From Candidatus Babelota bacterium (GTDB taxonomy: Bacteria > Babelota > Babeliae > Babelales > RVW-14), in assembly GCA_013289515.1 (NCBI GenBank), contig JABCZU010000017.1, positions 1-34,926 on the forward strand: DNA of 34,926 bases. Direction: 5' to 3'. A program made the translations under genes and the position numbers. Positions 25,563 through 32,602 of this stretch are shown here, piece by piece (within the stretch, counting starts at the first letter, position 1; each line of letters begins with the position of its first letter). The notes beneath the pieces are model-generated. The model made no database searches, was not told where the DNA came from, and was given only the letters and a program-made list of their open reading frames with translations.

Positions 25563-25970
25563 ATGGAAAACACCTTCGCAATTATCAAGCCTGACGCAGT
25601 CAAAGCTGGCTATAGCGGCAAAATAATCGATCGTATCGAACATGAAGGCTTCACCATCCTTGGCATGAAAAAGGTCCAACTGACCAAAGCTCAAGTTGAG
25701 CATTTTTATGCAATTCACAAGGCACGAAGCTTTTTTGGTGAGATGGTTGATTTCATGCTCTCAGGCCCCGTTATTATTATGGTCCTACAGCGTGAGAACG
25801 CTATTAAGGCCTGGCGTGATTTGATGGGCGCTACAGATCCTGCAAAGGCGGAGCCTAACACGCTCCGCAAGTTGTATGGTGCCAATGTTGGCAGCAATGC
25901 AACGCACGGTTCTGATGCCCCAGAGACGGCACGTGAAGAAGTTGCATACTTCTTTCCAGAGCTTGCATAA
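25563..25970 (+). CDS. ndk: Nucleoside diphosphate kinase
   Basis: Ndk transfers the terminal phosphate of ATP to NDPs through a phospho-histidine, balancing NTP pools. The 135-aa protein has the full family sequence: TFAIIKPDAVKAG, RSFFGEMVDFMLSGPV and the active site NATHGSDAP with His115. It lies 5 nt after rpsA without a clear ribosome site, so translation is probably coupled to rpsA. A strong terminator follows. Confidence 0.98.
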   Translation: MENTFAIIKPDAVKAGYSGKIIDRIEHEGFTILGMKKVQLTKAQVEHFYAIHKARSFFGEMVDFMLSGPVIIMVLQRENAIKAWRDLMGATDPAKAEPNTLRKLYGANVGSNATHGSDAPETAREEVAYFFPELA

Positions 25971-25986
25971 GTAAGTACTTATAAGC

Positions 25987-26040
25987 AAAAAGAAGAAACC
26001 CCGGATGTGCTAATAGCACATCCGGGGTTTCTTCTTTGGG
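25987..26040 (+). terminator. Strong terminator after ndk
   Basis: A perfect 22-bp stem: 25989-26010 pairs with 26016-26037, loop TAATA, with core ACCCCGGATGTGC/GCACATCCGGGGT. Its A-rich left arm and T-rich right arm suit both strands. Confidence 0.93.
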
Positions 26041-26045
26041 GGAAC

Positions 26046-26096
26046 AAAAAAAAGTGGGCCGCGTTAGTTTTTTCTAACACGGCCCACTTTTTTGTA
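26046..26096 (-). terminator. Second terminator, for the minus-strand gene
   Basis: The stem AAAAAAGTGGGCCGCGTTAG (26048-26067) pairs with 26074-26093 with one mismatch and a six-T loop. It lies between convergent ndk and the 26142-26777 gene and can act in either direction. Confidence 0.88.
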
Positions 26097-26108
26097 ATTT
26101 TAACCTGT

Positions 26109-26134
26109 GGATCCTGAAACAAGTTCAGGATGAC
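26109..26134. repeat. 26-nt palindromic repeat (GGATCCTGAAAC type)
   Basis: Same element as 3129-3154 with one substitution (ACAAGTT for ACGAGTT). Intergenic, just after the minus-strand exported-protein gene. Confidence 0.85.
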
Positions 26135-26141
26135 AAAAAAA

Positions 26142-26777
26142 TTAGAAGTTCAATCTTTTTGGCTGCAATGACTCATACACATGAGTAAACTGACCCTGCT
26201 GTTGCGGTGCGCCAGGACACACGGGCGTAGGTTCCGGTTGATCCGCCATCTCATCAGCTGGAAGGTATTGCTCCAGTACATCTATTCTAGATAGAAAACG
26301 CTGATACAGCACCTCGTCGCCATTTTCCTGAGCTCGGCGAGCCTGGTCCCTGCTGAGCTCTATCATCTCCTCAATACAGAGAAGAACCTGAGTATTATCC
26401 TGATACTGCCTAATATCCATTGCAGGCACAGGAATGCCGCCTGTTAGTACATCACAATCTCGCTCAAATAGACTGTCAAAAAAACGACTGAGGTTATCGT
26501 CTCCCTCTTGCGTAGCCATTCTACTGTATACAGAGTATACACTTCCTCGCTCCTGTAAACATTGAGTCAAGAAGGTATGAGGGTTAATTTCTTGAACCTC
26601 TTCCTGGGGCTCGTCTTCATACATATCGATCTCTTCAGACCAATCGTAAGAATCGTAGTAATCATTATCTTGAATATCTTGTTCGCCACCAGAAGACCAA
26701 TCAATAGTAGACCGTAAGGTATTGGACGCCCCCAGTAAACAGCCAGCGCTCAAAAGTAGTGTATATATCATTTTCAT
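26142..26777 (-). CDS. Exported acidic protein of unknown function
   Basis: A 211-aa protein that I do not recognise. Residues 1-18 (MKMIYTLLLSAGCLLGAS) are a Sec signal peptide; the SAGC sequence is a poor lipobox because position -3 is Ser. The mature N-terminus is very acidic (about 25-65, rich in Asp, Glu and Tyr), then a helical middle and a Gln/Pro-rich end. Two Cys pairs could form disulfides. AGGA lies about 9 nt before the ATG. TATAAT on the minus strand at 26818-26813 is a likely -10. It is divergent from the MutS-like gene. Confidence 0.65.
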   Translation of the reverse strand: MKMIYTLLLSAGCLLGASNTLRSTIDWSSGGEQDIQDNDYYDSYDWSEEIDMYEDEPQEEVQEINPHTFLTQCLQERGSVYSVYSRMATQEGDDNLSRFFDSLFERDCDVLTGGIPVPAMDIRQYQDNTQVLLCIEEMIELSRDQARRAQENGDEVLYQRFLSRIDVLEQYLPADEMADQPEPTPVCPGAPQQQGQFTHVYESLQPKRLNF

Positions 26778-26889
26778 CTAAAAATCCTAACAAAATTATC
26801 TCATTATACAACTAACAACAGTTCAGCATCGTAACAAAAAATAGCGGCGCAGACAACATAATTTTAAAAATCGCTGACTTTTATGTACT

Positions 26890-26917
26890 TTGTACAAAAA
26901 GGCGTTCTCAGTATACT
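26890..26917 (+). promoter_or_regulatory. Promoter of the MutS-like operon
   Basis: TTGTAC (26890-26895), 16-nt spacer and TATACT (26912-26917), 20 nt before the ATG at 26938. Good match to a sigma70 promoter. Confidence 0.65.
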
Positions 26918-26937
26918 ATTGTTATTGAGGAGACCTG

Positions 26938-28719
26938 ATGAACGCCACCATTATATACGCTATGCTGCTATTCTGTTTTTACCTGCCAATAGGCGGGCAC
27001 CAAGACACGCCAAGCGTACACGCTATCGACGGCGTTTTTACAAAAATTGCCCATTGTAATTTGCAGTTATTCAAGCCACCAAATAGCGAAAACTGGCATG
27101 CCACAACGTTTGAGGAGCTGGTTAGGCGGGCATTTAAAGAGCGCCTCAATCCAGAACCCTATGATAAACGCTCAATGGCATTTAAAATATTTCAAAAATA
27201 TGAGGCTCGGGCAAACAATAACGATGCAAATACTTGGAATGACCTTGATTTCTTTTATGGCAACGGTACCGACAAAACCATTTTTCTTGGTAACAAGCTT
27301 AATCGGTCCTGTACTGAACTTGGCACCATCGCCTTGTATGGCCTTCTTGCGCAACCCCAGGCCACCACCAGCAACCTATTGGCACGCCAAAATATTATAA
27401 AAACACTACTCAACGATCCTGCACTATATAAAGACATTATTCAGCACCTATCTATGATTGGCGCTACAGAAAATGCTCTGCTAAGTTTTTGGGGCCCCGA
27501 CTGGATGCACAATAGGGTCCGCGATGCCTATTTAATAAATCTCTCGCCATTAAAGCAACTTAATCAAAAAGAGATGGCCCTATGGGCACACATGCTCTAT
27601 GACCGCGGCAAAGACATCTATTGTATGAGCCTTCAGGGATTTATTGCCCTCATATTGCTTGCCTATGGCATCATCACTGAAACAAGCATCACGCCAACAC
27701 CTAACTTTGTTGGTGTAAAAACCGAAAATCAATTTATGGATGATGGCGTTATGTCATACCTTTGGCGATCACACGAAAGTCAGCATATCCGTTCAGCAAT
27801 CGCCATTGTGTGTGGGCTTTATGCAGGGTACAATGCCTACAAGAGCGCACAACACATCAAAGGGCTGTTCGTACTGGAGCAACATTTACAAATGCTCATG
27901 ATGCATATAGCTGATACGGTGTACCACATGCAGGCACTGCATAAATGTATACAAAGACACCCGCTATTGGCACATTTTAGTGAATACAAAGAACTTGCCA
28001 ATTTTTTCCAGCAGCATGTGCAAAGACTCGGTCAGCTCAATGACCTGCGTAACCTATTATCATCAACCACATTTCAAGGTCAAGCATCAACCTTCTCTCA
28101 CGTTGGAGCCATCATCAAAAGCTATTTATTAATGCATGAAATGAAGGATCATTTTTCTGGCGCACTCTCAGCAATCGGTATCATTGATGCCTACAGCTCT
28201 ATAGTTACACTCATTAAGGAACATGCCAATAAGCCGGCCTCCTTTTGTTTTGCAACGTATGCAACGGCAGAAAAACCTTTTATCAATCTTAAGTATTTTT
28301 GGCACCCCTTTATCGATCCAGATAGTGCAATTACCAATTCTATGTTCCTTGGCACTAGTAAAAAACTGGCGTCCTCCTCCGCTAAAGCTACGGCGGGACT
28401 AGCGAATGGCACCATCAAAGAACCCAATGAGGGTGATAGATCAACCATGCTTAAAGCAATTGCCATAGCACTAGTGATGGCACAAACAATAGGCATAGCC
28501 CCGGCCAAAAGCATGGCCTTTACCCCTTTTTATTCTATTGCCACCTATTTGAACATTAAGGAGAGCTTACGCTTGTATCCCCATCCAGCCCAAAGAGGCA
28601 TTCCTCACCAACATATAGTGCTCGATATTGTGCATAATCAGGGCTTTGCTTGCAGTATTATTGATAATTCACAAACCCTAATTCACACTATGAGTAATTC
28701 GTCATTTTTAACCGTGTAA
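26938..28719 (+). CDS. Exported/membrane MutS-like protein with a degenerate, truncated ATPase domain
   Basis: A 593-aa protein. An N-terminal signal or anchor (2-19) precedes a MutS core-like region: LNRSCTELGTIALYGLLAQP and LARQNIIKTLLNDPALYKDI match the MutS lever domain. Two hydrophobic segments (about 229-248 and 287-303) interrupt it, as in membrane MutS relatives of Bacteroidetes. The ATPase part starts at INLKYFWHPFIDPDSAITNS and reaches MLKAIAIALVMAQTIGIAPA, then KESL, but Walker A reads EPNEGDRST (495-503) instead of GPNxGGKST, and the signature loop and Walker B are absent. A palindromic repeat codes for SSSAKATAGLA just before the P-loop. ATP hydrolysis is unlikely. GAGGAGA lies upstream of the ATG. 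Confidence 0.72.
   Translation: MNATIIYAMLLFCFYLPIGGHQDTPSVHAIDGVFTKIAHCNLQLFKPPNSENWHATTFEELVRRAFKERLNPEPYDKRSMAFKIFQKYEARANNNDANTWNDLDFFYGNGTDKTIFLGNKLNRSCTELGTIALYGLLAQPQATTSNLLARQNIIKTLLNDPALYKDIIQHLSMIGATENALLSFWGPDWMHNRVRDAYLINLSPLKQLNQKEMALWAHMLYDRGKDIYCMSLQGFIALILLAYGIITETSITPTPNFVGVKTENQFMDDGVMSYLWRSHESQHIRSAIAIVCGLYAGYNAYKSAQHIKGLFVLEQHLQMLMMHIADTVYHMQALHKCIQRHPLLAHFSEYKELANFFQQHVQRLGQLNDLRNLLSSTTFQGQASTFSHVGAIIKSYLLMHEMKDHFSGALSAIGIIDAYSSIVTLIKEHANKPASFCFATYATAEKPFINLKYFWHPFIDPDSAITNSMFLGTSKKLASSSAKATAGLANGTIKEPNEGDRSTMLKAIAIALVMAQTIGIAPAKSMAFTPFYSIATYLNIKESLRLYPHPAQRGIPHQHIVLDIVHNQGFACSIIDNSQTLIHTMSNSSFLTV
28373..28400. repeat. Palindromic element inside the MutS-like gene
   Basis: An imperfect palindrome around TCCGCTAAAGCTACGGCGGG, in frame, encoding SSAKATAG between the MutS-like core and its P-loop. 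It has the look of the short repeats found between genes, but no second copy occurs in this window, so its repeat status is less certain. Confidence 0.5.
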
Positions 28720-28738
28720 AAAACTAAGGATATTGCCC

Positions 28739-29623
28739 ATGAAACAATTTGCTACAGAAGTTGTAAGCGCACTTACACTTTTATGGTCGCCAACAGCCTC
28801 TCAAAATGCTACACCCATAAAAACGTGCACTGTAGTCCTCAGGCCTTACCATCAAACATATGAAACGTTAAGGCAATACGTACAGAAAGCTGATGCTACC
28901 GTGCATGAATTCAAAGCCAACATTACCCAGGCCACAGATGATACCACTGTCATGATTGATGATGAGTTATTAACAGAATATAATGAACCATCAGAAGAAG
29001 GGCACAATGATTCAGAGCTCGTTATCATGAAAAAAAACATAAAGCGCATTATGGTACGCATGCAATCATTAACACTCGACGACGGAAGTATATTTAATGA
29101 AGCAATAGACATTAGCCATATCGATCAAACGCCTGAGTCATTAGTTGATAATGCCTTTGATGAGTATACTGGATTGCGCCGCATACTATTGTATCGGCAG
29201 ATGCTTACATCCAGTACGTTCAATACTTTAAGAATATCAATCAATACATTAAGAATGTCGATTAAATCGTTCCTGCCGCATATCACTGAAAACAATTATC
29301 AGGCATTCAAGGAGATGCTTAAAATTCTTAAAAAAGAGTTTTTTCAAGCAGAGGGTGAAGTTATGCGGTACTACAACCCAGCCCCTCTAAATCCATTTAT
29401 TGTGATGGCCGACATTGATAGGATTGCCCCAGCCATCAGAAACTTTCAAGAACGCTTGACCAGGCTCAAAATCCCTAGCGAAAAGCGCGATGAATTTGAT
29501 CAGGCCATCAAGGCCTATATCTTCATCCTACAGCATAGTATTTTCCCAAATAAAGCTTCTCTACATCAAGAGTGCGAAAAACTCCATCGTATCTTAGCCA
29601 TAACGTACACACAGGACACCTAA
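28739..29623 (+). CDS. Probably exported helical protein of unknown function
   Basis: A 294-aa protein without recognised relatives. The N-terminus (MKQFATEVVSALTLLWSPTA) is a plausible signal peptide. The rest is helical: an acidic stretch (about 75-95), a repeat-like pair TFNTLRISINTLRMSIKSFL, and further amphipathic helices. ATG 28739 follows TAAGGA by 8 nt, better than an in-frame TTG at 28733. It lies 19 nt after the MutS-like gene and is probably in the same operon. No terminator is visible after it. Confidence 0.65.
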   Translation: MKQFATEVVSALTLLWSPTASQNATPIKTCTVVLRPYHQTYETLRQYVQKADATVHEFKANITQATDDTTVMIDDELLTEYNEPSEEGHNDSELVIMKKNIKRIMVRMQSLTLDDGSIFNEAIDISHIDQTPESLVDNAFDEYTGLRRILLYRQMLTSSTFNTLRISINTLRMSIKSFLPHITENNYQAFKEMLKILKKEFFQAEGEVMRYYNPAPLNPFIVMADIDRIAPAIRNFQERLTRLKIPSEKRDEFDQAIKAYIFILQHSIFPNKASLHQECEKLHRILAITYTQDT

Positions 29624-29634
29624 AAATTTGGCAT

Positions 29635-29663
29635 TTGCCTTCACCCGCAGCTCTGGGTATAAT
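29635..29663 (+). promoter_or_regulatory. Promoter of the superoxide dismutase gene
   Basis: TTGCCT (29635-29640), exactly 17 nt, then consensus TATAAT (29658-29663). Transcription would start about 43 nt before the GTG start. No obvious Fur or OxyR site. Confidence 0.7.
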
Positions 29664-29712
29664 CCCTCTACAGACATCTAATAATAACCAACCTTAATCA
29701 AGGAGCTACTCC

Positions 29713-30483
29713 GTGAAAATGATCATTGTAATAGGCCTAGCCACGGCCGGGGCACTCGCCTTACTCGTGTACTACATGAAAAATACAAAGTGCTGCAAGA
29801 GCAGCTGCTCATTCAAACAGATGCGGCCAACTAAAATTGCGCTGTACAACCTACGCTATCCCTTTAGCCTGCCCTCGCTGAAGTATGAATATAATGCCCT
29901 TGAACCACATATTGATGAAGTAACCATGAGGCTCCATCACACCAAGCATCATCAGGCCTACATTGATAATGTAAACAAAGCCCTCCAAGAAGCCCCTGAA
30001 TTTCAGCAGTACACGCTTGAAGAGTTGCTCGCTAACCTTGATGCACTACCAACCTCAATTCGTGAGCGTGTGCGCAATCATGGCGGTGGGCACTTCAATC
30101 ACACCCTGTTCTGGGATTTAATGTCACCCAATGGCGGCGGCCAACCTACTGAGCCGGTAGCCAAGGCAATTGAACAGGCCTTTGGTTCATATGCAACCTT
30201 TAAGGACCAATTTGAAAAGGCTGCCCAAAGCCGTTTTGGCAGTGGCTGGGCATGGCTATGCCTTACCCCAGAGAAGAAATTGGTGGTGATCTCCACCGCA
30301 AATCAGGATGCAACACTTGGGCAAGAGTATTACCCAATCTTAGCACTGGATGTGTGGGAACATGCCTATTATTTGAAATATCAGAACAAGCGCCCTGACT
30401 ATATTGGCGCCTGGTGGAGTGTTGTTAACTGGCAACACGTCGATAAATTGTATCATGATGGCCTCAAGACACTGGCCTCGTAA
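29713..30483 (+). CDS. sodA: Membrane-anchored or exported Mn superoxide dismutase
   Basis: A Mn/Fe superoxide dismutase of 256 aa, about 50 longer than cytoplasmic enzymes. The extra N-terminus has one hydrophobic helix (4-21) and a Cys cluster (KCCKSSC, 26-32). The catalytic part starts near FSLPSLKYEYNALEPH. Ligands are visible: H75 (RLHHTKHHQ), H130 (GGGHFNHTLFW), D213 and H217 (DVWEHAYY). Gln198-Asp199 in ANQDATL and the GGGQPT loop favour manganese. The enzyme therefore probably works outside the cytoplasm, against superoxide from the host. GTG 29713 is chosen because AAGGAG lies 7 nt upstream; ATG 29719 would be 13 nt away. Confidence 0.93.
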   Translation: MKMIIVIGLATAGALALLVYYMKNTKCCKSSCSFKQMRPTKIALYNLRYPFSLPSLKYEYNALEPHIDEVTMRLHHTKHHQAYIDNVNKALQEAPEFQQYTLEELLANLDALPTSIRERVRNHGGGHFNHTLFWDLMSPNGGGQPTEPVAKAIEQAFGSYATFKDQFEKAAQSRFGSGWAWLCLTPEKKLVVISTANQDATLGQEYYPILALDVWEHAYYLKYQNKRPDYIGAWWSVVNWQHVDKLYHDGLKTLAS

Positions 30484-30497
30484 TTGATCGTTAAAAG

Positions 30498-30524
30498 AGT
30501 GCGGGGAGCTCGGACTCCCCTTTG
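30498..30524 (+). terminator. Probable terminator after sodA
   Basis: GGGGAG (30503-30508) / CTCCCC (30515-30520) stem with loop CTCGGA, followed only by TTTG, so it is weak. It lies between convergent sodA and the FAD oxidoreductase gene. Confidence 0.5.
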
Positions 30525-30531
30525 TTAGCGC

Positions 30532-31764
30532 TTATAAAGTATCGCGCGTTTTTAAAAACACGGCTCGACTCAATGCCGGCACGCAACCAGCAGCTCGCAG
30601 TGCCAAGGCAGTGATGGCTGGATACTGATACAATCGGTGCAGGGCCATACCATTTTTGAAAACCGAACTAAATTGTTGTCGCCATGCATGCGCAAAACCT
30701 TGCGCATCATGAGCCGCCACATACGGAGCAACCATGGCACCGGTGAGCAGCCCTAGGGCAAGACCATCGCCGGTTGCTGGTGGAATGCTCCCGGCCGCAT
30801 CACCAATATAATAAATATTTTTCAGCACCGGATAGCTACGCATACCAAAGGCAGGCACCTGACAGGTTAACCACTGTGGAAATAGGCAATGTTCTTTTTG
30901 TACATAGTCACGCATCCTGTTCATAATTGGTTGGCTGATGAACGCATCGATGGCATCATCTGTATTATTATAAGAATGAACAAACGATGCTGACAGTAAG
31001 GCTGCCACATTAACAGTGGTAGCATCAACAGCAGAAATGCCAAGGTATCCAACATCGGTAATGAAAAATTGTACCGAATCTAACGGAAATGAGCCGGCGC
31101 TGAAATGAGCCTTTATGCCAACGTATTGTTGGCCATTCGTACCCCTCCATTCGAACCTTCGCCCCCCTCCATTCGGTCCCCTCGAAACTCGGGGCTGAAG
31201 GCCTGCGGCACCTCCATCGGGGCGGACGGTTCTTAGTCTCTCCGACCACCCTGAGGGAGCGCGGTGAGTTGAAGGGTCGGGGCGGACGGCCTTTGTAGCG
31301 CCTCTTGGCAATAATAATTGAGCAACGCGGCCAGCCCCTATGACCAGCGATGACGCCCGCATAACTGAGCCATCAGCAAGCGTAACGTCATAAATATTAT
31401 GCTGCGCGTCATGCGTAACTGCGTCAACCTGAGCATTGGTATGCAACGTAACGCCAGACTGCCTAGCTACTTCAGCTAGTGATGCATCCAGCACATAACG
31501 AGACATGCTGCCGGCCGGTAGCGGCAATGGTAACGTCAATGCTGCGTGACGCGCATACAATTGTACCGTCGTTATTGCTATAGATGGAATAACTCCCCAT
31601 GCAGCTAGCATCGGCAAACATTCTGGTGATAAAAATTCACCGCAAATTTTATGCGCCGGATACGCGCCGCGCTCAAGTACGGTGACCATCAGCCCACGTT
31701 GTCTGCAATGAATGGCCGCACTCAGGCCTGCAATGCCACCACCAATAATTATCACATCATTCAT
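30532..31764 (-). CDS. FAD-dependent oxidoreductase (geranylgeranyl reductase/monooxygenase type) in the type III PKS operon
   Basis: A 410-aa flavoprotein. The FAD-binding N-terminus is MNDVIIIGGGIAGLSAAIHC with ERG at the end of the second strand, then HKICGEFLSPE, typical of the geranylgeranyl reductase-like group. The second FAD motif is YYIGDAAGSIPPATGDG. In the Streptomyces srs pathway a flavoprotein (SrsC) oxidises a methylated resorcinol to a quinone; this gene fills the same slot. About 52 residues (158-209) between LLPRGATK and QQYVGIKAHF are encoded by GC-rich repeats (31138-31293) in frame. ATG 31764 is chosen because it gives the canonical flavoprotein start; it overlaps the upstream stop by 8 nt, with GGTGGA before it. 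Confidence 0.88.
   Translation of the reverse strand: MNDVIIIGGGIAGLSAAIHCRQRGLMVTVLERGAYPAHKICGEFLSPECLPMLAAWGVIPSIAITTVQLYARHAALTLPLPLPAGSMSRYVLDASLAEVARQSGVTLHTNAQVDAVTHDAQHNIYDVTLADGSVMRASSLVIGAGRVAQLLLPRGATKAVRPDPSTHRAPSGWSERLRTVRPDGGAAGLQPRVSRGPNGGGRRFEWRGTNGQQYVGIKAHFSAGSFPLDSVQFFITDVGYLGISAVDATTVNVAALLSASFVHSYNNTDDAIDAFISQPIMNRMRDYVQKEHCLFPQWLTCQVPAFGMRSYPVLKNIYYIGDAAGSIPPATGDGLALGLLTGAMVAPYVAAHDAQGFAHAWRQQFSSVFKNGMALHRLYQYPAITALALRAAGCVPALSRAVFLKTRDTL
31138..31293. repeat. Composite GC-rich repeat inside the FAD oxidoreductase gene
   Basis: About 156 nt, in frame. The right part of the coding insert (31142-31231) shares CCCTCCATTCGGTCCCCT and GGCCTGCGGCACCTCCATC with 11632-11706. 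A 22-nt block at 31142-31163 recurs exactly at 31777-31798. The remainder contains CTGAGGGAGCGCGGTGAG-type palindromic sequence. The encoded peptide is rich in Arg, Gly and Pro. Confidence 0.8.
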
Positions 31765-32602
31765 GAGCAGTCCACCCCCCTCCATTCGAACCTTCGCCAA
31801 GATGGCTCAGGCTTACGCCCTTCCCTCGACAAGCTCGGGACGAGCGGGATATTCTCCGCTCACCCTGAGCGAGCTCAGGCGAGTCGAAGGGCATCGGGGC
31901 GATCGGACCAATATCCCGCACATCCTCACAGTCCACCACAATAATCCAGCGAAATGCCCAATGCCACGTAATACGAAAGCGCTGTAAAGAAAAATCGGCA
32001 GCTAAAAGTATGCGCACCAGTTCTTTGCGCGTGAATGAACGTTGGATTGATATGAGGCCATCATACCTAATGAGGCGATTATTAAATAACGGCGCAATAC
32101 ATGCAAAGGCGGCATACGCTAGTGGATGGCGGTGAAGGTCGTTAATAATAATAGCCTTGCGCGCAATGCGCCCAGCTGAGCGAAAAAAATTAATAAGTTG
32201 TTCATCTGTTAAATGGTGGCATACCAGCGTGGCAGTGACCACATCAAAGCTCTTGTCCGGTTCTGCAAGTTCAGGTTGCTGTCGCAGCTGGAAGGTAAGA
32301 TTTGGTCGCTGATATCTGTGTGCACTACCAAGCGCAGCCGCATCAATCTCAATCCCCACAACGGTTGCTTGTGGATAACGTTGCGCCAACTTGTAGGTAA
32401 AGCTGCCACCGCCACAGCCAACGTCAAGGATTGAACCGGGCGGAGAGGGCAATGCAGCAAAAGCTTTGAGTGTTGCTCGATCGCCACCAAGCACAGTGCC
32501 AATAATGCCAAGTTTGTGGAGGCAGTCAGCATACTCTTTGGCAGTGTAATGTGCTGGGCCCAAATCCATGAGCTCCAGTTGGTTGCTGCGTTTATTCATC
32601 AT
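31757..32602 (-). CDS. SAM-dependent methyltransferase in the type III PKS operon
   Basis: A class I methyltransferase, 281 aa. The SAM site is ILDVGCGGGSFTYKLA (motif I), with GIEIDAAAL (acidic loop) and SFDVVTATLVCHHL (motif II/III). The fold appears complete by WHWAFRWIIVVD. The last 49 residues (from PIAPMPFDSPELAQGERR) are encoded by palindromic repeats (31763-31906) and are probably not functional. Genome neighbours suggest it methylates the PKS product or an oxidised form, as SrsB does in Streptomyces. The start is ATG 32602 (or 32599), overlapping the PKS stop; the 3' end overlaps the FAD gene. Confidence 0.88.
   Translation of the reverse strand: MMNKRSNQLELMDLGPAHYTAKEYADCLHKLGIIGTVLGGDRATLKAFAALPSPPGSILDVGCGGGSFTYKLAQRYPQATVVGIEIDAAALGSAHRYQRPNLTFQLRQQPELAEPDKSFDVVTATLVCHHLTDEQLINFFRSAGRIARKAIIINDLHRHPLAYAAFACIAPLFNNRLIRYDGLISIQRSFTRKELVRILLAADFSLQRFRITWHWAFRWIIVVDCEDVRDIGPIAPMPFDSPELAQGERRISRSSRACRGKGVSLSHLGEGSNGGGWTAHE
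31763..31906. repeat. Composite palindromic repeat forming the methyltransferase 3' end
   Basis: It contains a CCCTCGACAAGCTCGGGACGAG arm (31833 onward) and an oppositely oriented CTGAGCGAGCTCAGGCGAGTCGAAGG arm, which form a large imperfect hairpin around GATATTCTCC. It also carries the 22-nt block shared with 31142-31163 and ends ATCGGGGCGATCGG. It supplies the final 49 codons of the methyltransferase. Confidence 0.75.

Noticed and set aside
31141-31300. tRNA gene suggested by TTCGAA-like sequence
   Set aside because: The match is part of the GC-rich repeat; no acceptor stem or anticodon arm can be drawn.
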